A DNA stretch of 64,000 nucleotides from Branchiostoma floridae. Taxonomy: Eukaryota > Chordata > Leptocardii > Amphioxiformes > Branchiostomatidae. Of this stretch, positions 40,801-55,800 are shown in pieces (the first letter of the stretch is position 1; each line of letters begins with the position of its first letter). The stretch covers positions 2,304,994-2,368,993 of the forward strand of contig NC_049995.1 of NCBI RefSeq assembly GCF_000003815.2, in the 5' to 3' direction. The notes under the pieces were generated by a model, which was not told where the DNA came from, did not search any database, and saw only the letters and a program-made list of their open reading frames with translations. The position numbers and the translations under genes are program-made.

Positions 40801-43800
40801 CCTCCCAAACCCCCTCCAACAGCACAGCACTGCCAGATCGGGGTGTGCCAAGTGTCTGAGTATTATTTTTTTTCGCCTCCGTAAAAATGTTATTAATGGA
40901 GTTTAGTGGAAGCAGGCACGCAAATTACGAGGAAAAAATTGTTGAGAATGGGGAGGAAACATATTAAATTTTGTAGTTGTATTTGTACCAGTTCCATGAA
41001 AAAATTTGTTATACTTGGACACTCCCTCGGCAAGTTGTAATAAGCCAGCCTAGCCCAAATATGGCATCGAAGAAAGCCAACACTCTGTCTGGGCTTGCCA
41101 CTCCGCCACATGGGAGGGCAACATGAAGACCCGCCTCCATGCGCACTGGGGGACGCCACAAGTCACGTCAGGCAGCGCCCGCATGTGATTTTGTGTTTTG
41201 CTCATTGTGATTCCCTCCGAAAACAACGTTTTTCACATTTGATCTGGCATTACAATTATTGCACAAATAAATACAGTCAAAATGCCGCTACTTTGTATTG
41301 AAAATAAGCGTAGCGGCCACAAAATAAGCGTAGCGGTCCAAAATTTTAACGTAGCGGGCCGCTACGCAACTTTGCGCTAGCTAGAACCCTGGTATTTGAA
41401 CCATTCGATTCCAAGCTTTGCAATTAAGAAATGAATTTAAAGAGGAAATTGCGAGGATGTTTGCCAAGGTTTATCTACATTTCCATGCAAAAATGACAGG
41501 TAGTATTATAGGAGAACCCAAGGCAACCTTAATTTATGACATTGTAGGTCACTCTGGAATACCTTTACATTAAATAGTTAGCTTTAGAGCTCAATTTTGG
41601 GCAGTTTTCTTGATTGAATATCATAGGACCATTGGTGGTTGGGGAAATTTTTCAACAATGGGTGAGGAATGCCAATACCATCATTGTAAAGGGTTGTCGA
41701 ATTCCAGATGAATGTACATGTACTTGTATTTCCTGTGAAATTACCCCTTTTGAGTAGGGGTAATGTGAATTTCTGGGTTGCCGTGACTATAGCCAGACTT
41801 GTTTGAAAAGCTCTGGTAATTTTATTGATTTTCTTGTAGATTCTTGCATGGGACTACTTCGGGTGCAGTGTGTAGACCAGAACCCAGCAGGCTTACAAAT
41901 GAAACGTAATTTGTCACCCACCAACATACATGTACCGACTAAAGGGTTGTTCACTAACTCTTAGGCCACACCAAGCTAATTTCTTGGTTCACGGATTCGC
42001 TCGCTCCTATTTTTTGGAAAAAAAAATAAAAATAAAAATTACCACTCAGCAAATTTTCACCATTAATGAAACCATTCACCAACTTTCTGGTGTAGCAAAT
42101 TGGCCTTTATAAGCTCCTTAAAGTGTGGGTACAGGTGCTGTTACTGTACAATAATAGTGTTTTTGTACTTTTTTCAAGCTGAAAACTTTTTTTCTTTATG
42201 TTTGGGATTAGCCGTTACCTTTCCCTGAACCATTTTACAATTTTTATTTTTATTTCGCCCTCTCGCTCCATATTTTTTATGAAAAAATCCGTGAACCAAG
42301 AAATTAAATTGGTGTGGCCTTAAGTGCCAATTGGAAAAAAGGGGTTCTGCCGGGCAGTTTACAGGCTGTTTTATTATTATTGGTTATGCAAAACAAACAA
42401 ACCAAAGGGTTTAATTTTACTTTCAAAAGAATATATAGAAAAGAAACAGGCATCCTTGCGGAGTACTGCTTTAACACTACAGCATTATCTACAGAACTAC
42501 CTTTAGATGCATGGATGAAAGGAAGAGATAACATTTCGGTAGACAAAGACTTTCTTTGACTGTTGGTGCCAAAATATGTAAGCATTGAAGATTGATCCAT
42601 ATCCTGGTACATGGTATTTTTATCGTTATAACTTATAGTTGTGTTGTCAAATCAGGAAAAAAATCAGATCAAATATGAGAACCAAGACGTTTTGTGGCCG
42701 ACTCTTGTTCATTTCAAAATGTACAAACCTTTTGAATTGTCCTCTCACATTTTGCATTTCAGTCAAGTTATTTTCAAAGTTTCGTTAAAAAAGAACAACA
42801 AGAAAACAATGCAAAAACAAAAGACCTTTGTGATGCTGGTCTCCCTATTCTCTTAACACACAGAAGGTTACTTTAGGTCATCACCCTTTGACCTGTTTGT
42901 CTATCAGTCAGGCAGGTAAATGAGGTCACCTGTGAATAAGTTACCCTTTAACTGGACCCACTACCTGAGTCACACTTACCTGCTGATGTGTCACACGTCA
43001 AATATCTTATTGACAAACTCCTGTGGAAAACTGTTTGTACTGTCCTTAGTACTGGCAATGTCAGCACGTTACTGTTGAGTGGGAGAGAAATTGACCTCGT
43101 GATTCAGTAGATTGGAAAGGATTGGAAAGCTACGTAACGTACTAAGCAATATGGAGGAAGAAGGCATGGAACAAGACCACATCTATTCTGTTGCAAGTAG
43201 GCAGTTTTCATCTACTTGTACAGTACTGGTATATTCTCTGTAGAGTGCAATAGATTAGATCATTAGTGACATTTAAATTTTGTGCAATCGTTGATTGTAA
43301 TATGTTGTGAGTGTTGCCTTTGGACTTGTGACTTAGAATTGAACATGAATGTTCAGTGTGTTGTTTGGGAATTTTCAGGTATTGGTTGATTTTGTATGAT
43401 AGCCTTAGATTTTTGACCAGTACTCAATAGAACTGTCTGTATTGTGTCTTCAAAAATTTGTAAATGCAAATGTCATTTCTAAGCCAAGTTGCTCTTGGCT
43501 AGGTTTGTTTCTAGCATGTAATTTTATAGCTTTTTATCGATGATTCAACTCTTAGGAGTATTACTCGATACCTCAGATGACACAGCCATGGCTTTGAACA
43601 CTGTAGATCAGGAAATATTCACCCTGGTTTAATTTCATGGTTAGAGAGAGGTTATTGTGAACCTGTCACATTGTAAACATATGTTACGTCATCCATTGCA
43701 TAACTAGTGTAATAAGTAATTTCAAACTTAAAACATCGCAAATGCCTGCTCTCCCCTCCTAAGACAAAATTAAGTCTCCGCAAACTTACAACGATCTACA

Positions 43801-46800
43801 ATATTTATTGGCAGCAATGTCTACTGCGCATTTAGCAATTTCACAAAGTGCACATGTGGTTTGGGTGGATGATTTATCTTACCAACTACGCACAGACACT
43901 CCCAATGGTGAACCTTTCCAAATGACAATCTTCCATTCATTCGTGGCAGTAAATGATAGAGACATGCAGAATTTTGCAGGATTATTTCAAAGCAGGCTTC
44001 ATAACGGATTCAAGATAATACAGCATTTATTTCCCATGTTGACTTGGAGAGATATTTGCATGCAAATGATTGATATTCAAGTCCGATGAATACCGTTACA
44101 GCTTGCTAATTGCAGTTGTGTATGAAAAAAAGATCCATGTAGGAAAGTACACAGAGTTAATGTCTCTACTGTTGATTTGGTATGTGCATGTACAGTCAGT
44201 GTACTGTAAATTGTTAAAGTTTGGAGGAACATTCGAAAAGTAGCAAGCATTCGTGTTGTTTTGATCTTCGTAACTTTGAAACAACTGACAGTGTGATGAG
44301 AGACCACCACAAAAACTGCAAACAGTTACTTTTTTTCAAACCAATGCAAACATTTTACGATTTACAGAAATAGCCCAAAATGATGCTGATTATTATTTAT
44401 GGTTGGCTTGCGTTATTGGGACTGATCATTGACTTAGAAATATTTCTGGAAGAATAGATATTGTTTTCCAAACAAAAGATGTTGGATATTATTTTTTTTG
44501 TCCACTCCTTTAATTTGATCTGAGTATATTACTTTCTTGGAAACCTTATGATTTAGCTGGCATTGTGTGCGCTCAATTAAATGCAGTGGTAGCACCGTAA
44601 CAGGGTTTTGGTTTCCAAAACAACCTTAGTACTCGCTACATGTACCAATGCTAGCTGAGCTAAGAAAAGGAGAAGCATTTCTTGAGAAAAGAGGTCATGT
44701 CTTGATACAAGACCTTAGACAAACAAGGACTCAAATTCACTAAAAGGGTGACTGACCGATGGCAAGGGACCAACCATTTATGGCCATTGTAAAGTTTGTT
44801 TTTCACACCTATTGTAAGTGTGACTGGTTTGACTAGCTTTGGTTGGTTGGTGTGTTATAATTATTGGAATCTCTGACATTTGAGTTAGACGTGTAAGACT
44901 TGTAGTTTGAACATGCTGACATGTTGCCTTCTTCATGGTCCCTTCCAAAGGCCAGACCGGACTTGGTGCAATGTTTGTTTAGTGTCCCAGTGTTTGTGTA
45001 ACAGTCTAGACCTGGACATGGCCCAAGGGCAATTTAATGCCCCTCTGGTATCACAGGTGGGGTAAGATTTAAGTGTTAGGTGTAAAAAAAAGGGTGTATT
45101 GTTAGGGTCCCCAAGCCCTTGTAACCACACAATATCATACAATGTACAAGTGTCCAAGCCAACTCTACCTAAGGACCCCGTATAGCTTATGTTATCTGTG
45201 GTCCCCTGGAATTTTTACCTTTGACACCTGGCTATGATGACCATCAGATTTTACTGGTCATCTTTGGAGGGTTTTTACTGTACTAATTATAATAGCCTTT
45301 GGCAAGTTGGGCAGGCATGGCTGTATGTCTCTTATACAATGTAGCTGTAATGGTAAATCGTAAAATATAATAGATAAATGTCATGGTATGCCTTAGCTTG
45401 GCATGCCTTTTTACCTGGTCGTTTTAGGTGTTTTTTAAACGCGGAATATTATTCTTTCTATCTAGAGAATCAAGATTTTTTATTAGTAAAATAACATTAT
45501 TGTTCAAATATAGTCAAAAGTACAATGTAGGTACTGTAAGTCGATGGAAAGGTATTCCAGTGCATAACGGTAACCAGTTAGAAATACATATACCTAGGCA
45601 ATAAAATGGAAGACAGCATAATTATTTTCACCATATGATGTGTTTGCGATGAGAGCTCACTGGGAAAACTGCTGAAACTACTATGCACACGATTTGCATT
45701 ATTTGTTTCTCAGATAACACTACTAGAAAATTTACATACAATGTATACACTAGAAACCCGAGAAAACTCCCTATAAAGTAGGGCCTATCTAATTGCCTTT
45801 AACACTCACAATGTTTAAGTGTCTAGTACAGTAACAGTCTACAAGGTCACTAGGTCAAGTTATCACTTGTTATTCACCTGCAGAATAGAAACGATGACGT
45901 AATGCTCTAAGACGGATGTTAGTCTGCACTTTGAGCCAATGACTGGAGTCACATGTTTTTGACACCTGATTGTTAACAATAGGACACCTGGATTACAAAA
46001 GGCGGGGATGTGAAAAAGGATGGGAATTTTTTCACATGACTCATATAAATTTTCTTTGTACAACTTCTACAAGTCTTCAACTTTAATTTTAATTTAAGAG
46101 TTTGCTGTCTATTTTTGTAAGATAAAAAGACATTTTCAACTTATTTTCATTCAAAAATCTTGAAGTTTTTAAGTTTTTAGGACTCAATCCCCCCGTAAAA
46201 ATGGCGCCTTCTGGTGTAGAATGAGTCCATTGACATGTGCACACAACACGTCATTGTATCGGCCGGCACTTGTGAAAAGAATCAGCTGTATCCGTGAACA
46301 TGCCCGCAGCAAAATCGCACTTCAACGTCCAACATCTGCTACTTGTAAACTGATGTTTTTGCGGAGTTTACTACCCAATGGAAGGTTTTGAGGAGGACTC
46401 CTTTCATATAGAAACGTTGGAAATTTCAGGTGCTTCGCTAGACTTTGATCATGCAGAACTCTTGTTGAAAGAGCAGAGTCCAAGTCGGACTAAGAAGTCT
46501 CCGGCTAAGACGCCGCCAAGCCAGGAGAAAAAGTTTTTTACCAGAAGGATTTCCGATCTACGAGAGGAGGATCATGCAACAAAAGTTGCGTCTACGTCTG
46601 GACACTCCACACCGGAAGACGAATACGCATCCCCGTTTGATTTTAGCACAAAGGGTCTTTATGAAAATTATTTATTCCTAATGCCGGACCATCCAGAATC
46701 GCAAAGTGACGATCCACACTTGGGTGGGGATGGTCAGAAATTGCAGGGTTACAGTCAGAAATTACAAGGTGAGGTAGAGAATGGAGTTGTCTTCTTGGGG

Positions 46801-49800
46801 GAGGGGGGGCAGTCTGCTATAGCTATGTAAACATTTGTTATATAATGGTACAGATGTCGCCAAGGTGATTCAGGTAGTGGGACACTTTTGAGTTCCAAAG
46901 TTTATTTTCAACTTCTTTCAAAATCATGGTTTTATGTTCCCATATTTTTGTTCGTTCAATGACCGATGGTAGATCAAGTCATAAGACACACTCAGGTAAA
47001 ACTTTAATTTAAGAACCTGTAGTTTTGTAGGCTTGTGAAGTCCACTCATTTTTCTCTTGCAACTTGTTTTCAATTTGTACAGCTTGTTACAATCCCTCAA
47101 TGTTGGCCCCACAAAATAAAGGCAATTTTCGAAGATGGTAATCTGACGTCCTTGCAAATAATGGTACCAAATTGTAGGTACAGATTACTAGTATGTTAAC
47201 CTACAATCTCTTAGGCAACAAAGAACAGTAAGTCTTACCTAGCAAAGATCAATTGTTACTGAGCAAAGATGTCCCAGCTGATTTTAACTTCTATACAATA
47301 TTTGTGTCAAGTTCTCAATTGGGTTAATTTTTAGCAGAGGTAGGAATCCAGCTTTCAGCTTATACAATTGGTGNNNNNNNNNNNNNNNNNNNNNNNNNNN
47401 NNNNNNNNNNNNNNNNNNNNNNNNNNNNNNNNNNNNNNNNNNNNNNNNNNNNNNNNNNNNNNNNNNNNNNNNNGACCATGCCCCGAGATTCAAGGTTGGG
47501 TGTTTAGGCCCAGTAGCTAGCATTCAACTCATAAGAAAAAAATACTAAAAGAATTAGTTCTCTGTGTTGACAGGAAATGGTAAAGCAGTCAAAAAATAGT
47601 CATACATGCTTGTCAAAATGCTGTTATTATCTATCATAAGACAAATCATTTGCAAGCTAATGCAGGCCATGTCTCCCTAGGCCTACCCATATTTTTATTG
47701 GAGTAGAAGCATGATAATTGATGAACCATGTTTGTTGTTTCCAGATGAGCACACCTATGACAACAGGGACAGCGCCTACTCGACCCCTGACCCCACGCAG
47801 GACGGCGACCCCCTCTACCAGGACCCGACGGACCTGCAGGATGAACAGGAGAAGGAACAGATCAGAGCAGAGCTGCAGAAGGTCAGAGGTCATGATGATG
47901 TCTGTATCAAGGGCACTCTTTTGGCTAGTTGGTTCCCATGATGATGGTTTATGTTGCATGTCGGAGTTCAAGTCTAACCAGGGTTGGGGCTAGGGGAGGG
48001 TAATACATTGTACATGTATGCCAGAAGTGTGTAGCCTGTGTACCATCCGGATAGCAGTTTGCTCCTATGTTCGCTTCTGCTATCCGTCTGGAGACATGCA
48101 CATTCAAACCGTTTGGTGCTAACGTCAGTTTATGAGCAAATCAAGGAATGGGTTCTACTAACTTCTAGAGCACTCGTTCTATGACAACAGGCCCACAAGC
48201 GGACGGAGGGTTTGTCCGGTGTTGGAACACTGGTTCGAAAGAGAGCTTGAATCCATTTTATAACTCGCTCATACATGTAGGGACCAATCAGTGCTTGCGT
48301 CCAAAATTTGGACGATTCCAGACGTTAAGATGGTCCGCGTTCCCAGACCGAAACTCAGAGAAGCGACTGTATATAGTGTATCATGAATGTCAGAGCTAGA
48401 AGCGAGTGTATATAGTATATGAATGCCGAAGCGAACTACTTTCCGGATGGTACCCAGGCTAAGAAGTGTGTGGTTGTCTCCTTAACTTTTGCGCCCTATT
48501 GCTTGGTGGCCGCTGAGTATAGAGTTTTTTTTTTTTCAATTTACGGAAAAGCCTGTAGGCTGTTTTATATTTGTGCATGGGGTAGTTGGTCTGCCTGTGA
48601 GACCTTTTTTTGGATTTGTTCAAAGCAACGGTGATGCCTTTTTTTTGCTTGATGAGCCAAAGGTTTGCCCCAACATAAATTGCAAAAATGTTATCACATG
48701 GATTTTTATGATGACTCATTTTTCACAGAGGAGAGGTACTTAAAAGTATGTTAATCCAAAAACTTAATCTTTCATCATATTTCCTTGGAATTTCCTCTCA
48801 CACACTGACTGAAGAAAATGGGAAGGACTTAATGTTAATCCAAATCTTAATCTATTGATACAATTTTTAAGACTTTATATCCGTACACAAAATAAAGCGC
48901 TTACCAACAAGCTTTCGATCAGTCCTCTGATCCTTCTCAAGTTGTAATGACCCAAAACCTAAGTCGCACTTCCGGAACGGAAGTGTGACGTCAGTAAAGG
49001 GTCAAAGGTGCTTGACAGTCGATATCGGCCCCCGTCTCGGATACCAAATGTCTCAGTACCAAATACACCTCTGTCTCAGAGACGAGAAGAACTGTGCAGA
49101 ACGTATGCCAGCTCCCTCTGGAAATCCCCAATCTACAGAAACTGGCTCCCACCATGCCGTGGGCAGATCTCAGGTAGAGTGACTCGGTCTAGTAACAGGC
49201 TCCAGACTCTGAAAGCGAATACTACTCGTTTCAAGAGAAGTCCGATTAACTATATGGTTTCCTTGCTAAACAATGACTCTGTGTGAATAGTTTATTTAAT
49301 TGCTTAATGGTGTTATTCAGTAAAAATAACTAAAATTCTTGTTTTAATGATGACATGCTGTAAATATTTTTAACAGATTTTATTTCAATTGTAATGTGCA
49401 CGTACCTATCAATTCAGCCTTAGGGCTGCTATCTGGGTCATGTATATATGAATTGTTGTTTGAATAAACCATAAATCTTAATCATTTACCATCTTGGAAT
49501 TTCCTCCCCCAGACTGAAGAAGAGATTAAGACCCTGCGGCAGGTGTTGGCCTCGAAGGAGAAGGCCGCCGCGGACCTGAAGCGACGTCTTGGCATCACAC
49601 CTCTGCGGGAGTTCAAGGACGGAGCCTCCAAGACTTGGCAGAACGTCCAGTCTTCCCAGGCGTAAGTAGTTAATCTCCTGGCAGATTTACCAGTGGCATA
49701 AAGCTAAGGGCACAACCCGCCGTACGTGCACATACGTGCTGTCTACGTGCCAAAACGTGGGCAATCTTTTGGGATCCGTTAGTGGTAAGTACCGCCTCCG

Positions 49801-52800
49801 TACGAACTCGTAGGGAATCTGACGGATTTTGGAGCAAGCAGACACGCCGTAGAACTTTACGTGCAGGCTAAACTTTGTGTGCCATCGGGCTGTAGATGCC
49901 AGTACGGGCGACGCGCCTGCCCTGTATAGCCAGAACGTTTTCAGAAATACTTGGCGGACATGGCCTCCCAAAAAACGTACGGACAAATGGCACGTACAGT
50001 GGGTTGTGCCCTTAGCTTAAGATCGTATCAAAGCTGGCTAATGAGTACAGCTGGCAGAGGGAGTCATTAGCCACTGGGAACCAAACACACTCCTAGGCCG
50101 GCTTCACTCCTCGGGCATCTTCTGGTACTATCTTATGCTACCGTAGGATCTGCTTGGAGATTAGAAAGTAGCCACAGTCATGACCTCTCTTCTGGGATTA
50201 CTGTAGCAGTGTTATAAGGAAAGGCTTTACACCAGGGGAGTTGCCAAAAATGATCATTTCTACTCAATATGGAACTCTTAACACTCTTTAAGCCTTCAAA
50301 ACCAATGTCCAGTTTTAATTGATGTATTGATTTATACATTTGTATGCAATTAACTTGATAACAAGCACAATCTACATATAGGTAGGTATGTGAAGATAAA
50401 CAATATATAAATGTATCATAACTTTAAAAAGGTAGGTTTTATTGCATTACTCTTTGATATTACAACTATAATATTTTAGATTAGATTTGCAATACCTAGG
50501 TTGTAATTAATGGATTCCTGACTGCAATACAATTGTACAGTATGAAATTATTTATTTCACTTTTAACAGACATTATCGATTAAAGTCAGTATACAACTTG
50601 AATATTCTAAATATTTTCATGTTGAATTGAAATGTGTTTGAGTATGTGTATGAGTACATTTGTATGTATATATTGATGCTTTTGCATGCATTCTTACCTC
50701 TCATTTGTCCATAATGTATGTGGAAGTCTTGCATGCATGTATCTCTCCTTTTCACACTTCACTGCAAAATCATGTGCAGCTAGGCCACACCGTTTTATTG
50801 TCTTGGTTCACAGAAGTCATTACACGACAAGCAAGAGGCTTGGACAAAAGAAATTTTTCACAAAATCTTTTCCATAATACACCTTTCGGCATATAGGGCC
50901 CATCTCCATCTCTATAGCCCTTAGACCAGTTTTGTAAACACTATTAAAAAAATAAATAACAGTATGGGCCAGTCCACTGGTACTGTTGTGTAACTGTTTA
51001 ACTCACTAGATTCACTCTCTGAAAGAGTATATACCAAGCTTCAGGTTCAGACTCTAATAAAATGTATGAGCAATGCAGAATATTCATATTTCTTTGGTGG
51101 CAGATGGTAGGGACTTCATATTGGAGATACTTACCTTGACAAAAGGCAAGTTGAAAGAAACTTTTTATGTGCTATCATGATATTTACCACCTAACCATTT
51201 CATACTTCTTTTAGTACTGGTAGGGAAATATTCTGCATTTTCTAAAAAACTGTTGCCTTTCTAGTAAAATGTTGATCTTAGAGCAGGGCTTTAGCCAGCT
51301 CGAAATTTTTTTCCGTCAGCCAATTACAATCGTCGCGAAAACCGCGAAAATTAATTAGAAGGACTGAACTGAGACCTTGAAAAACGGGTTTTAATGATAT
51401 TATCGTATGCGAAAGGGTGCCGACACACATTGTCAACAATCATAACAATAGCAAAACAAACAAGTGTGTGGCTTTTACGGCTGTGGACGGCGTCCCCAAG
51501 CCGCCTGCAGCTTCCACCAAGGATTTTTGTCCGTCAAGGTTGACGGATTGGTTTTAAGATTTTTCCGTCAGACGCAGCACATTTCCGTCAATTAACGGAA
51601 AAACGGACGCTGGCTAGACCCCTGTCTTAGAGCTTTGCTTGATAATTCTTTTCAGATATCAGGACCAACGAATTGAAATGGTGTGGCCTAACGCTGGCAT
51701 GCATGGTTACAGCATCACAGCTATAATGCATGAGAAGTGGGGCAAGGATATTTCATTTGTTTTTCCATATGATTTTTATCATATTTTCACACCCGTTCTG
51801 CACCCCCCTCCCCATTTCTGTTCCTTTGTGTAGTTTTCAGAAAACCAATGACAAATTGGTGGAATGGAAAGAAAAAATGGAGACCTCCGAAACGTGAGTG
51901 CACAGAGTCTTGCCTTAAGAGCTAAGAAATCAAAGAAACATTCTACAGTCGTATTTTCCAAAAAGAAGAACCTTGTAGATGATAATGTAGTGTGGGAAAA
52001 TCTGTCAGTCAAAAGATGAAGGAAACATTTTAAACTTCAATTTTACTGTAAAACTTGCTCCAAATAGAAATTTAACTAATGATTATTACTAGTATAATAT
52101 AGCATTAGCAAAATCTTCTCTACAGTCGGTATCTGGAAAGTCACTTCATAAAAACATTAAAATTTGCACATTTTACTCTCAATTTTGCACCACGATTGCA
52201 GTGTCATTTTATTTCATCATACAAATTTCAAACTCTTGTTGCATTTTTTAAGGAAGTTTTTACATTCATCTTTTAAGGGTTGCATGACATTTTCCACTAC
52301 ATGTCGACATGTATTTGAAATTTTTCGTATGCATGGAGACTACATGAGTGTTTTTTTACCCATTTTTAGGTCCCAGGTACATTTTGTAGTGTTCAGAAGT
52401 TTTGGGAATGTGTGAACAGTTTGACTGATAGAGGTGGATGAGTGGTCCCATACCTGTCCGACCAACAATTTTCCTGCACTAGCTATCTTCTGCAATTAAG
52501 AGCCTGTCATCTAGTACAATCATAGGACTACCAAACTTTGGTAAAATATTATGACTAACCAAAGGTTAGTGAACAGATTCTAGCCCCTCAACAAGCTCAC
52601 TGGAACCCCAGCCCCAACCACCATTTATTTTGGTCTTTGTGTTTTCTTTTACTTTTACCCCAAACATGTCTGTTGCCTGGTTAACACACCCATCAATTCA
52701 AACTGCAAATAGTTTCATAAATTGTCAGTCAGGCGTTTTCAAACTTGATTCTTTGAAAACAGTTAATATATGTTTCCACTTCCAATACATTACTTCTGTA

Positions 52801-55800
52801 CCGATTGTATTGTCTTCAACATCACAATAACTTTTCTTTCCCTTCTATCCCAAAATCATGTCCTTTTGAAAATAGTGGATTAATAACAGTTTTATAGTAG
52901 TTGACCCTGCATGGCATGACCTGTTTAACCCTTGCCCTTTCACCTCTCTTGCTAACCTTTAACCTCAATGACCCTGGCATCTCAGCCAGATTCGCCTTAT
53001 ATTTCTTTCAGATCAGATTCCAAGTTTGCAACCCGGGATGGTTCCTCTTATTTCTTTCTTGTCTTTTCACATGTCTGAACGTTTTTTCCTCCAACCTTCA
53101 GCTATCAGAAAAGCAAAGAAAATATCGAGAAGGTGAAAACCTCGGAAACGTGAGTGGCGGACATCCCTGTCAAAGTCTTTATGTCCCAAAACTTTTCCTT
53201 TCTGTTTTTTTTTTTCGTTTCAGTACTAACCATTTCATCCATGCATATGCTTTAGTTGGTGTCCAGACTGACGTTTCTGAATTTCTCTTGAAAGGAGAAA
53301 AGGTGGAACTCCTATTATTCTAAATCAAACACAATGTTTAAAAAAAGTTGCCCATGCATCTGTAACATATGCTTAGGGGTGGCACTCATCTCCATTTCTG
53401 TAGCCCTTGGGCCACACATTTGTGCAAGCCACTACAACAGGCCTCAGTTCAGTCTACTGGTAGTGCCTCCCATATCCTTCCTCATTAGTGCTGAGTGCTA
53501 ACCAGAGAAAGCAGCATGTATCATTTCTTAATGTCTTTGGTATGACTCAGCCGGGGAAAGAACTCATGACCCACCGAATGCAAGGCAAACACTCTACCCA
53601 CTCAGCCATTGCACCGGTAGAGCAGAGAAATTTAGAAACGTCTGGAATCATGCAATTCATTTTCTTTTGCTCATTATTTTCCTGTACTCCATGTCATGCA
53701 TGCCACCAAAGCTAGAAGCCCTCCCTTCATATGCTGTGCTACAAATAAGGCAACCTAATAATAATACTGTCAATGAGTCAGAGTTTTACAAGTGCTGCTC
53801 AAAAAAGTTTTCCCACAATCCACTTCCATTCAATGCAGGAGGCTAAAATTGCACACGTTATGATACTAGTAGATTGATTTTCATGTCATCCATAGTATTA
53901 TTGTAGTCTATACAATCTTGCTCTTGCCTGTGCAACCTTGCTTGTTCTTTGTGCTTGTCGAAAAAGAGCTAGGGGAATTTCCGAGTACAATGAACCTGTA
54001 CATAGTGTCTGTCATCTCTGTTATAACCAGTGGAAGACTAGCTCCTCCGTGAGCTAAAACTGGATCCTTTCCTTGCTAAAAAGTTTCTTGGTAAAACAGA
54101 GGAGACCTGAAATACCAAACTATTGCCTGGGTGTATGGATTAACCTGAAGTAAATAACTTACATGTGTAGAAATATGTTTAGACCATCATGTGCAATTTT
54201 AGCATGCTACTTTAACCGGAAATGGTTTGGAAAACTCTTTATTGAACAGTGCTAACCCTCACGATATCTGTCCTGCAAAACTGTTGGTGGGGAAAGTATG
54301 GTGTGGTGTGGTTAGGGCTCTAGCCAGCTCAAAATTTTTTTCCGTCAGCCAATTTCAATCGTCGTGAAAACAGCAAAAATTCATTTTCCCTATGACACTA
54401 CAAAGTAGTTAATGTTGCCATTGAGACCTTGAAAAACAGGTTTTAATGAGATTATCATATGCAAAAGGACGCTGACACACGTTGTCAACAATCATAACAA
54501 TAGCAAAACAAACAGTGTGTGGCTTTTACAGCCGTGGACGGCATCCCCAAGCGGCCTGTAGCTTCCACCAAGGATTTTTGTCCGTCAAGGTTGACGGATT
54601 GGTTTTAAAACGGACGCTGGCTAGAGCCCTGGGTGTGGTGCACTGTGGTGTCTGTGTGAGTGCTGTGGTGTGGTGTTGTGGTGTTGTGTTATGTCCAGTA
54701 TTCATGTAGATAGATGCAGCAAGGAGTTAGGAATCTATTCTAAACATATAACATGGCACATTTGAAATTGTTACTTGACGTTGACTTGCATTGTCTTATC
54801 TATATTTTGTAGTCATATCTATTGTCATGTGTAGCAAGGAATGATTTCAACGTTTTTTATTTTTTTAAATTTTCAACTGAACAGTATAATCTTCTCCGCT
54901 GTCACAGGTACAAGAAGACATCAGAGACCCTGTCTGTTGCCGGCCAGAAGACGGCCCAGGCCTCTGTCGCCGCCTGGCAGTCTGTGTCACGCAAGCTGGG
55001 AGAAGTCAAGTAAATACTCTCTAGATTATTTAGATTGTACATGTTTCTATTCATACTATTCATTCTAAGTAAAATCAGCAACTAGCTTGATACGCATGCT
55101 GTACAATGTATGACTGTCCAAAAAGGTCCCATAAAATACGTGACAGGGCATGGTTTTAATGGCAACTGTAAGGGTTATCATCAAGACCAAAAAGTCTGAA
55201 GTTTTTATATGAAAAATTGATAAGAAATTGAAACTGCGTATCAGAATTAACATTAGAATTGTAGGATTAGAATTAGCATTTTTAAGTGCAGTGGTCATCC
55301 CTACATTTAAATCTATTGAAAATTGTAAACTCTTTTATTCTTTAATGTTACTTTCCCTTTTCAAGGAACTCTCAGTCATTCAAGTCGTTTGAAGAGAAGG
55401 TGGGGAGCACTGTCTCAAACCTTAAGGTAAGCACACTTATTAATTCACCTTGAGAACGAAGTTATGAAATGGATGACTTCTTAGATAATCAACTGTTCCT
55501 CATAACATCATGTCCATGTTTGCAAATTCACATGAAGCAATGTTCTTTTTCTGTTAAAGTCTTAAAGTCAGATATATGAGGATAGATAATTAAAAACAGT
55601 CTTGTAAATGTACATCACTATGTATGTTTACGAAGACCATTGGGTTGTAGAAACTGTACATTATATTATACCCTCTCCTACTTAAAAGTTTGTTTGGCTT
55701 ATTCCTTTAGAACAGCAAATACATGTAAGTCCATGATGCCCACTTTTACTACGGATTTTGTTTGCTAATCTTTGAATAAGGAGTTAGTTGTTTTGTTTCC

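Noticed and set aside
43808-44089. 93-codon plus-strand frame
   Set aside because: Within the TPD52-like intron, no splice signals fitting the gene phase and no recognisable domain.
48893-48950. Hammerhead-like motif on the minus strand (GAAGGATCAGAGGACTGATC then GAAAGC)
   Set aside because: Resembles the layout of the 24.56-kb motif, but the CTGANGA core is disrupted (CTTGAGA) and there is no U-H cleavage site after stem III. Probably a decayed retroelement end.
49008-49190. Protein-like frame flanked by GACAG and CAGGTAGAG, possible TPD52-like exon
   Set aside because: The phases do not fit between 47881 (phase 0) and 49513 (phase 0), and the stretch adjoins repeat sequence; no family similarity recognised.
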